Assembly (NCBI GenBank): GCA_024643485.1
Contig: JAHEMU010000233.1
Location: 1 to 5,056 of the forward strand
Direction: 5' to 3'
Length of the DNA: 5,056 nucleotides
DNA from: Cytophagales bacterium
Lineage (GTDB): Bacteria > Bacteroidota > Bacteroidia > Cytophagales > Cyclobacteriaceae
Shown here piece by piece: positions 1 through 5,056 of the stretch (position 1 is the stretch's first letter; each line of letters starts with the position of its first letter). The position numbers and the translations under genes are program-made. The notes below the pieces were generated by a model that searched no databases, had not been told where the DNA came from, and was given only the letters and a program-made list of their open reading frames with translations.

Positions 1-1024
1 GAATTAAGTCGCTTGGCTTTGAAACGTGAAAGGCTCCTGCAGCGATAAACAAGACATGGTCGGTATTGATAATTCCGTATTTAGTATTTACGGTAGAGCC
101 TTCGACTATTGGCAATAAATCGCGCTGAACGCCTTCTCTACTCACGTCAGGGCCACCACCTTTTTGTGAAGAAACGGCAATTTTATCAATTTCATCTATA
201 AAAATAATTCCACTGTTTGCAGCCTTATTAATGGCTATTTCTTTTACTTCATCGTGATCAATCAACTTGGCTGATTCTTCCTCTAACAGAATTTTTCTAG
301 CCTCAGCAATGGTAACTTTTCTTTTTTTCTGCTTTTTTGGAAGCATATTACCAATCATTTCCTGCACATTCATCATGGAAACTTCATCCATTGCTCCCCC
401 ACTGATCATTCCAACGCCGCCAGATTGAGGCTGCTTCACCAAAATTTCAATTTTCCGATCCTCTAATTCCTTATCTCTTATTTTTTGTCGGAATTTATCT
501 CTCGTTCGCTCATTCAATTCACTATCGGTATTCGGTATTTCAATGGAAGCACTATTTGGTGGATTTGTACCCATAGGCTTGTTTTGCTGATTTTTTATAG
601 GCGGAATAAGAATATCCAAAATTTGCTCTTCCACCATTTCCATGGCCTTTTCTTTCACCTCTTCCTTTTTCTGAGCTTTCACCATATTCACTGCTTGCTC
701 AACTAAATCTCGAACCATCGATTCGACATCTCGCCCTACGTACCCCACTTCTGTGAATTTTGAAGCCTCCACCTTAACAAAAGGGGCGTCGGATAAATGT
801 GCTAATCTGCGAGCAATTTCAGTTTTACCAACACCTGTTGCTCCAATCATTAGCATATTATTTGGAACAATTTCCTTTTGCAATTCTTCAATTGCATTCA
901 TTCTCCTCCACCTATTTCTCAGCGCAATGGCTACATTTTTCTTGGCGTCGTGCTGCCCGATGATATATTTATCCAACTCCGCAACGATTTGATGGGGAGT
1001 CATATATTGTTCCATTTTACTCAT
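1..1024 (-). CDS. hslU: ATP-dependent protease ATPase subunit HslU (ClpY), N-terminal part, C-terminus beyond window
   Basis: HslU is the hexameric AAA+ ATPase that unfolds cytoplasmic proteins and threads them into the HslV peptidase. Seen here are 341 in-frame codons without a stop: the N-terminal segment TPHQIVAELDKYIIGQ (residues 9-24), Walker A GATGVGKT (61-68), pore loop GYVGRD (94-99), the long inserted I-domain (about 110-240, with a Pro/Asn-rich stretch at 140-165 and a Lys/Arg run at 230-236), Walker B IIFIDEID (273-280) and the segment LFIAAGAFHVSKPSDLI (325-341). E. coli HslU is 443 aa, so roughly the last 100 residues are outside the window, including the arginine finger, sensor 2 and the C-terminal tail that docks on HslV. 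The start ATG at 1024 overlaps the end of porQ by 8 bp. A second in-frame ATG at 1015 (codon 4) would begin just after the porQ stop; the upstream bases are purine-rich (AGAAGAAATC) but not a proper Shine-Dalgarno. Identity is secure; which ATG is used is not. Confidence 0.97.
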   Translation of the reverse strand, partial: MSKMEQYMTPHQIVAELDKYIIGQHDAKKNVAIALRNRWRRMNAIEELQKEIVPNNMLMIGATGVGKTEIARRLAHLSDAPFVKVEASKFTEVGYVGRDVESMVRDLVEQAVNMVKAQKKEEVKEKAMEMVEEQILDILIPPIKNQQNKPMGTNPPNSASIEIPNTDSELNERTRDKFRQKIRDKELEDRKIEILVKQPQSGGVGMISGGAMDEVSMMNVQEMIGNMLPKKQKKRKVTIAEARKILLEEESAKLIDHDEVKEIAINKAANSGIIFIDEIDKIAVSSQKGGGPDVSREGVQRDLLPIVEGSTVNTKYGIINTDHVLFIAAGAFHVSKPSDLI

Positions 1025-2012
1025 GATTTCTTCTACTAAATTGATTAAATAATTGACCGTCAACTAATAAGGATACCTGATGTGTCGGTTGTGCAATATG
1101 AAATGAACTTCTTCCGTACTCTATTCCGAAAGAAGATTTTTTAAATCGTAATCCATAATTAAACCCGGCCGAAGCTCCGTTCGATAATTTCATTTCGTAC
1201 CGTTGCCTGAAATTCAACCCCATGATCACCTGAAAATGTTCATTGACAATAAATTCACCTCCTGCGTTTAAAAAAGCAAAAAGCTTTTGTTCCCTTTCTA
1301 ACAAATTATCTTTCAATAATAATGAACGCTGATTTGGCGCAATTTGGTAAATCGTTGAGGTAAATCTGAAAGGCATATTTTCTGGCTTATACGAAACACC
1401 AATTTTTACATCGAGTGGTATTTTGGCTTTAAGACCAGTATCGGTATAATTGGAAAGTACTACGCCCAAATTCGAAATGACCATTCCTGCGACTAAATGC
1501 TTTTGAGGATGTGTAAAAACTACGCCTAAATCTAGGGCCAACGCACTCGACACCCAGGAATCTAGCCTCGACGATAAAAATTTTAATTGAAGTCCACCCG
1601 AAAAATTACCTGTTGTCATGGAAGTGCCGACACTTAGAACATCTTCCGAAGCGGAAAAATTGGTGGTTACATTTCCCATATCATCGGTGCCTGTAAACTC
1701 ACCATACCCCAAATGTTTCAAATTAAACTGAAGGGGTATTTTTTTTATTTTATGCAGGAAAGAAGCACCAACTAATGAGGATCCGGCGATATAATTGCTG
1801 TAATCAAACTCCAACCAATGGTTCAGTGAATCGTTAATTAAGGCCGGGTTTCCTTGCCATCCACCAATGGAATGATAGGTTCCTGTAACAACTTCCCCTC
1901 CTAATGCAGATACAGCAGCATTTGTGCTGATAGTAAACAATTGATAGCTATTATTTTGCCCAAATGTTATACCTCCGCAAATGATAAATAAAATAAGTAG
2001 GGAAATTTTCAC
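1017..2012 (-). CDS. porQ: Type IX secretion system outer-membrane protein PorQ
   Basis: PorQ is an outer-membrane beta-barrel protein which, with PorU, PorV and PorZ, forms the T9SS attachment complex that cleaves the C-terminal signal of cargo proteins and fixes them to the cell surface; it is thought to tether PorZ. The 331-aa product has a signal peptide (hydrophobic residues 4-16, likely cut near TFG/Q at 18-19), then short amphipathic strand-like segments. Family-like marks are SALGGEVV (35-42), a GNPALI motif (54-59), GYGEFTGTDDMGN (102-114), the segment NLGVVLSNY (181-189), MPFRFTSTIYQI (213-224) and a C-terminal part with FRQRYEMKLS (268-277) and YGRSSFH (299-305). Length fits the family. 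The start is GTG at 2012: no ATG lies nearby and the signal peptide begins directly after it. It follows lon by 17 bp of AT-rich sequence with no Shine-Dalgarno and overlaps hslU by 8 bp. Another PorV/FadL-like barrel protein is the main alternative; the call rests on recalled motifs, not a search. Confidence 0.87.
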   Translation of the reverse strand: MKISLLILFIICGGITFGQNNSYQLFTISTNAAVSALGGEVVTGTYHSIGGWQGNPALINDSLNHWLEFDYSNYIAGSSLVGASFLHKIKKIPLQFNLKHLGYGEFTGTDDMGNVTTNFSASEDVLSVGTSMTTGNFSGGLQLKFLSSRLDSWVSSALALDLGVVFTHPQKHLVAGMVISNLGVVLSNYTDTGLKAKIPLDVKIGVSYKPENMPFRFTSTIYQIAPNQRSLLLKDNLLEREQKLFAFLNAGGEFIVNEHFQVIMGLNFRQRYEMKLSNGASAGFNYGLRFKKSSFGIEYGRSSFHIAQPTHQVSLLVDGQLFNQFSRRNHE

Positions 2013-2029
2013 AAATAAATATACAAAAT

Positions 2030-4495
2030 CTACTTCTGAACCTCTTCTTTCACTTCAATTTTAAGGGAATGTTTTACCTTATCTTTCAGCAAGGCAATAT
2101 CAACTACCTCATCTACTCGGGAAACGAAATGAAATTTCAGTCCTTTTAAATATCGCTCTTCAATTTCACTCACATCGCGTTTATTTTTAGCTGACATTAT
2201 CAACTCTTTAATTCCCGCTCTTTTCGCCGCAAGTAATTTTTCTTTAATCCCACCAACTGGCAATACTTTTCCACTTAGAGTGATTTCGCCTGTCATCGCC
2301 AACTGGCCTTTAATTTTACGCTGGGTAAATACCGATGCCAACGAAGTAAATATTGTAATTCCGGCACTAGGCCCATCTTTAGGAACCGCCCCTGCAGGCA
2401 CATGTATATGCAAATCGTATTGGTCGAAAATACGATGATCAATATCTAACCCCTCTGCTCTCGCTTTTAAGCATGAAAGTGCTGCTTTTGCAGATTCCTT
2501 CATCACGTCGCCTAGTTGTCCACTTAGGATAAATTGACCTTTTCCTTTGTTGATGCTAGATTCAATGGTAAGAATCTCTCCGCCTACGGAAGTCCACGCT
2601 AATCCAGTTACAATCCCAGCTAATTCATTTCCATCATACGCATCGTGATCGAACCTTTCTACACCGAGCATTTCAATCACTTCTTTATCGGAAATCACTT
2701 TCGCAATCTCCTCATCTAACGCAACGGATTTCGCCACTTTTCGAGCAACAGAGGCCATATTTCGTTCTAAATTCCGAACGCCTGACTCCCTCGTATATCC
2801 TTCAATTACCTTCTTAATTCCCTTATCCGACATTTTCATCTGAACAGCGGATAACCCATGTTCTTCTCGTTGTCTAGGTATCAGATGCTTTTTGGCTATT
2901 TGAATTTTTTCGTCTTCTGTATATCCATTTAATTCAATAATTTCCATTCTGTCTCTAAGAGCAGGGTGAATGGTTTCTAAACTATTGGCAGTCGCCACAA
3001 AAATAACCTTTGACAAATCGTAATCTACCTCTAGGTAGTTATCTCCAAAGGAATGATTTTGTTCAGGATCGAGCACTTCAAGCAATGCGGAAGCAGGGTC
3101 TCCTCTAAAATCCGAGGCCACTTTATCAATTTCATCCAGAATAAAGACTGGGTTAGAAGATTGAGCTTTTTTGATATTCTGAATAATCCTTCCGGGCATT
3201 GCGCCAATATAGGTCTTTCTATGACCTCGAATTTCTGCTTCATCGTGCAAACCCCCTAATGACATTTTGACATATTTACGGCCCATCGCTTTGGCAAGCG
3301 AGCGTCCCAAAGAAGTTTTACCAACGCCTGGAGGGCCGTACAAGCATAAAATAGGACCTTTTAGATCGTTTTTTAATTTCAGGACTGCCAAATACTCTAA
3401 TATTCTGTCCTTCACTTTTTCCAAGCCAAAATGCTCCTTATCTAAAATTTTTCGAGCTTTCACCAAATCAAATTTATCTTTGGTATACTCATTCCACGGC
3501 AATTCAAGCATCATTTCCGCGTAGTTCATCGCTACGGGATATTCCGGTGCTGCCGGGTTTAATCGGGTAATCTTATCCAGCTCTTTTTGGAAATGTTGAG
3601 CGATATTATCTGGCCATTTTTTAGTTTCAGCCTTCTTCCGTAATTCAGCAATTTCTTTATCCGGACCATCGTACCCCAACTCATCTTGTAATACTTTGAT
3701 TTGTTGTCTTAGGAAATAGTCTCTTTGTTGTTGGTCCATATCGGTATGAACCTTTTTCTGAATTTCATACTTGAGTTCGAGCATTTGCATCTCTTTCAAC
3801 ATCAGCTCTAACAAGCGCGTAGACCGCTTTACTCCATCAACCTCTTCCAATAAACCTTGCTTTTCTATTACGTCAGCATTTAAGTTGGAAGAAAGGAAGT
3901 GCGTGAGAAAACCTAGACTTTGAATATTATCAAGAGCCATTTGTGCTTCTTGAGGAATGTCTGGGTTTAACTTTAATATTTTTGCTGCAGCTTCTTTGAG
4001 GGAAGATATGAGTGCTTTGGTTTCCTTTTTATTCGCTTTTACAAAAGTCTCTTTTAAAATAGAAATATTGGCAACCATGTAGGGGTCCTCATTAACTATT
4101 TTATCTATCGAAAATCTTTTTTTGCCTTGAATTATGATGGTGGTATTTCCATCTGGCAAAACAAGCATTTTAACAATCTTAGCAACCGTACCAATGCGAT
4201 AAATATCATCTGGGTGCGGATCCTCATCATTCGGATTTTTTTGAGCCACCACCCCTATCAATCGATCTCCATTATAGGCCCTTTTAACCAGTCGAATAGA
4301 ACGTTTCCTCCCCACTGTGATTGGAATAATTACTCCTGGAAATAAAACCGTATTCTTTAGAGGTAAAATGGAAATTTTTTCCGGGTAATCTTGATCTGCC
4401 GTCTGCTCGTCCTCCGGATTTATCAATTGAATAAAATCGTCCTGCTCTCCTTCTTCAAAATCCTGAAAAAATAAACTTCTATATTGGTCACTCAT
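2030..4495 (-). CDS. lon: ATP-dependent endopeptidase La (Lon protease, LonA type)
   Basis: Lon is a soluble homohexameric AAA+ serine protease that degrades misfolded and selected regulatory proteins in the cytoplasm. The 821-aa product is complete. Domains in order: an acidic N-terminal extension (1-40), the Lon substrate-binding domain starting at ISILPLKNTVLFPG (41-54), a helical coiled-coil region (about 225-310), the AAA+ module with Walker A GPPGVGKT (387-394), Walker B FILDEID (451-457), sensor-1 Asn in VATAN (500-504), arginine-finger region LRDR (513-516) and sensor-2 GVRNLER (572-578), then the peptidase domain with catalytic Ser710 in KDGPSAG and Lys753 in GGIKEKLLAAK. The 43-residue Ser-Lys spacing equals that of E. 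coli Lon (S679/K722). All key residues are present. Compared with E. coli Lon the first 30 or so residues are extra and rich in Asp/Glu. The ATG at 4495 is preceded by AT-rich sequence without a Shine-Dalgarno. It is the first gene of the minus-strand cluster and diverges from the gene at 4674. The stop is TAG. Confidence 0.99.
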   Translation of the reverse strand: MSDQYRSLFFQDFEEGEQDDFIQLINPEDEQTADQDYPEKISILPLKNTVLFPGVIIPITVGRKRSIRLVKRAYNGDRLIGVVAQKNPNDEDPHPDDIYRIGTVAKIVKMLVLPDGNTTIIIQGKKRFSIDKIVNEDPYMVANISILKETFVKANKKETKALISSLKEAAAKILKLNPDIPQEAQMALDNIQSLGFLTHFLSSNLNADVIEKQGLLEEVDGVKRSTRLLELMLKEMQMLELKYEIQKKVHTDMDQQQRDYFLRQQIKVLQDELGYDGPDKEIAELRKKAETKKWPDNIAQHFQKELDKITRLNPAAPEYPVAMNYAEMMLELPWNEYTKDKFDLVKARKILDKEHFGLEKVKDRILEYLAVLKLKNDLKGPILCLYGPPGVGKTSLGRSLAKAMGRKYVKMSLGGLHDEAEIRGHRKTYIGAMPGRIIQNIKKAQSSNPVFILDEIDKVASDFRGDPASALLEVLDPEQNHSFGDNYLEVDYDLSKVIFVATANSLETIHPALRDRMEIIELNGYTEDEKIQIAKKHLIPRQREEHGLSAVQMKMSDKGIKKVIEGYTRESGVRNLERNMASVARKVAKSVALDEEIAKVISDKEVIEMLGVERFDHDAYDGNELAGIVTGLAWTSVGGEILTIESSINKGKGQFILSGQLGDVMKESAKAALSCLKARAEGLDIDHRIFDQYDLHIHVPAGAVPKDGPSAGITIFTSLASVFTQRKIKGQLAMTGEITLSGKVLPVGGIKEKLLAAKRAGIKELIMSAKNKRDVSEIEERYLKGLKFHFVSRVDEVVDIALLKDKVKHSLKIEVKEEVQK

Positions 4496-4518
4496 ACTAA
4501 ATCAATTATCAACTGCCA

Positions 4519-4567
4519 TATTGACACTAAACATATAATAAAATTTCTCACTCCTACTATGTCAATA
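4519..4567. repeat. 8-bp inverted repeat TATTGACA / TGTCAATA
   Basis: TATTGACA at 4519-4526 is the exact reverse complement of TGTCAATA at 4560-4567, with 33 bp between the arms. The right arm contains the TTGACA proposed as the lon -35 box, and the arms bracket the proposed -10 box. The pair could be two operator half-sites, or chance in AT-rich DNA. A direct TGCCA also occurs next to each arm (4514-4518 and 4572-4576). Confidence 0.35.
4535..4565 (-). promoter_or_regulatory. lon: Candidate lon promoter (TTGACA / TATTAT)
   Basis: Read on the minus strand, TTGACA (4565 to 4560) is followed after 19 bp by TATTAT (4540 to 4535), which would give a transcript start near 4528 and a leader of about 33 nt before the lon ATG. 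The spacing is longer than the ideal 17 bp, and the Bacteroidota primary sigma factor usually prefers TTG/TAnnTTTG rather than this E. coli-like form. An overlapping element TATGTTTA (4535 to 4528) matches TAnnTTTG at seven of eight positions, but TTG lies 27 bp upstream, which is too far. The call is tentative. Confidence 0.3.
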
Positions 4568-4575
4568 CCTATGCC

Positions 4576-4666
4576 AAAGTAGTTTTAAATTGCATATAAT
4601 TATAAGGTATTGTGATTTATTAGTAATTTTATCTTTTTATAATTAAATTTATTTAGCAACTACTTT
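4576..4666. repeat. 9-bp inverted repeat AAAGTAGTT / AACTACTTT
   Basis: AAAGTAGTT at 4576-4584 is the exact reverse complement of AACTACTTT at 4658-4666, with 73 bp between them. The right arm also takes part in the smaller palindrome at 4661-4674, so the AAAGTA word occurs three times in this spacer. The loop is too long for a terminator; paired protein-binding sites are possible but unproven. Confidence 0.3.
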
Positions 4667-4674
4667 TTAAAGTA
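4661..4674. repeat. Short palindrome TACTTT-TT-AAAGTA touching a start codon
   Basis: Two perfect 6-bp arms are separated by two bases, and the last base of the right arm is the A of the ATG of the plus-strand gene. The position suits an operator or a small structure over the start codon, but a 2-nt loop cannot form a normal RNA hairpin without unpairing the inner bases, so a DNA-level site is the likelier function if there is one. Confidence 0.35.
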
Positions 4675-5056
4675 TGCAGCTACGGCATATCGTTTTATTT
4701 AGTCTGTGTCTATTTTTTGCAGACAATGTATTTTCTCAAATTAAAAAAAAGGACGAGAAAAGGAGGGAAAGTGTGTCTCTTCAAGTAGCTGACACGATGT
4801 CTTCTTATTATCAATCTTCTCTTTTTGAATTTCCAAATGTGAATAAGGTGGCTTATTACAGAAATGAGAAGGAGTGGAAAACCCTGAGTGAACTCAATCG
4901 GAATAAGGATTGGAAAACCATGTATCCTCTTTTGAAGGATTATGTGGCTAAATTTGGTATCGTAAATTTCTATAAAGACACTTACCTTATTTGGCGATTA
5001 GCAAAAATTACTGAAATGTACGGTAATTTCTATGAAGCTCTTTTACTTTATAAATT
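4674..5056 (+). CDS. Secreted protein with TPR-like N-terminal region, possibly OmpA/PD40 family; 3' end beyond window
   Basis: An open frame of 127 codons plus two bases runs from ATG 4674 off the right edge. It begins with a clear signal peptide: MQLRH, a hydrophobic core at 6-16, and a likely cut after VFS (19-21) before Gln22. Cys12 is not in a lipobox, so this is probably not a lipoprotein. A charged linker (24-32, Lys/Arg/Glu rich) follows, then from about residue 58 a helical region with regularly placed aromatic residues: W68, W80, LLKDYVAKFGI (86-96), NFYKD (98-102), LIWRLAKITEMYGNFYEA (105-122). This resembles the tetratricopeptide-like N-terminus that I recall from Bacteroidota envelope proteins ending in PD40 repeats and an OmpA peptidoglycan-binding domain; those later domains are not visible, so the family is inference. 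No Shine-Dalgarno is present. An 8-A run at 4743-4750 lies just after the signal peptide. The gene diverges from lon. Confidence 0.8.
   Translation, partial: MQLRHIVLFSLCLFFADNVFSQIKKKDEKRRESVSLQVADTMSSYYQSSLFEFPNVNKVAYYRNEKEWKTLSELNRNKDWKTMYPLLKDYVAKFGIVNFYKDTYLIWRLAKITEMYGNFYEALLLYK

Larger units (their letters stand above)
1..4495 (-). other. Probable lon-porQ-hslU transcription unit
   Basis: Three genes on the same strand are separated by 17 bp (lon to porQ) and by an 8-bp overlap (porQ to hslU). Neither junction holds an inverted repeat followed by a T-run that could end transcription. The only sizeable non-coding space upstream is the 178-bp divergent region before lon. The simplest reading is one mRNA starting upstream of lon and continuing past the left edge. 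An internal promoter inside the 3' end of lon or porQ cannot be excluded from sequence alone. Confidence 0.7.
4496..4673. promoter_or_regulatory. AT-rich divergent intergenic region between lon and the secreted-protein gene
   Basis: These 178 bp separate two genes transcribed away from each other, so they must hold both promoters. The stretch is visibly richer in A and T than the flanking genes, especially from 4583 to 4673. I see no exact copy of the Bacteroidota promoter element TAnnTTTG (preceded by TTG about 20 bp upstream) on either strand, only one-mismatch versions. It contains several short inverted repeats, listed separately, and no recognisable small gene, tRNA or riboswitch. Confidence 0.6.

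Noticed and set aside
310..342. T-rich run that could look like a terminator T-tract.
   Set aside because: It encodes the Lys-rich stretch of the HslU I-domain and has no inverted repeat in front of it.
485..992. Two plus-strand open frames (485-706 and 753-992) opposite hslU.
   Set aside because: They lie wholly antisense to the well-conserved HslU frame, have no recognisable motif, and look like mirror products of its codon composition.
3031..3524. Open frames at 3031-3243 (minus, other frame) and 3053-3259 and 3267-3524 (plus) inside lon.
   Set aside because: They overlap the AAA+ core of Lon, whose frame is unambiguous; none shows a domain, signal peptide or start context of its own.
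4127..4345. Plus-strand open frame opposite the N-terminal domain of lon.
   Set aside because: Antisense shadow of the Lon substrate-binding domain, with low-complexity Asn/Ile/Ser content and no family resemblance.
4521..4539. Plus-strand TTGACA (4521-4526) followed by TATAAT (4534-4539).
   Set aside because: Both boxes look perfect but are only 7 bp apart, far too close for a sigma-70 type promoter.
4595..4643. TATAAT words at 4595-4600 and 4638-4643 as -10 boxes of the plus-strand gene.
   Set aside because: No good -35 box lies 16-19 bp upstream of either, and such words are common in DNA this rich in A and T.
4661..4668. TACTTTTT as a TAnnTTTG-like -7 element for the plus-strand gene.
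   Set aside because: It would place the transcript start at or within the start codon and no TTG lies at the needed distance upstream.
1..5056. A CRISPR array, transposon, tRNA/rRNA or defence system.
   Set aside because: No spaced direct repeats, transposase-like frame, terminal repeats, clover-leaf sequence or defence-type domain was seen; the window is housekeeping and envelope genes.

Overview
The window looks like an ordinary chromosomal stretch of a member of the Bacteroidota. The main evidence is a protein resembling PorQ, a component of the type IX secretion system (T9SS), which is confined to that phylum. Supporting signs are AT-rich DNA, the absence of clear Shine-Dalgarno sequences before the genes, and secreted proteins whose predicted signal peptides end just before a Gln. 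I cannot name a genus or family.

Layout: about nine tenths of the window is a tight minus-strand cluster read right to left. It runs lon (ATP-dependent protease La, complete, 821 aa), then 17 bp, then porQ (outer-membrane T9SS attachment-complex protein, complete, 331 aa, GTG start), then an 8-bp overlap, then hslU (AAA+ unfoldase of the HslUV protease, N-terminal 341 codons, cut by the left edge). No hairpin terminator is visible between these genes and there is no room for an independent promoter of usual size, so they probably form one transcription unit. To the right is a 178-bp, very AT-rich intergenic region with several short inverted repeats and a possible lon promoter. Beyond it a divergent plus-strand gene begins at 4674 and runs off the right edge. 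It encodes a secreted protein with a helical, TPR-like N-terminal region, possibly the start of an OmpA/PD40-type envelope protein.

How the genes fit together: Lon and HslU are both energy-dependent protein quality-control machines of the cytoplasm. PorQ sits in the outer membrane and helps anchor the T9SS sortase complex that processes and attaches secreted cargo. Their close packing suggests co-expression, but a functional link between cytoplasmic proteolysis and T9SS is only inference. The core AAA+ and peptidase residues of Lon, and those HslU motifs inside the window, are intact. I found no mobile element, CRISPR array, tRNA, rRNA or convincing novel system. The points worth a second look are the unusual place of porQ directly upstream of hslU (where hslV often sits), the GTG start and overlapping junction, and the repeat-bearing divergent promoter region.
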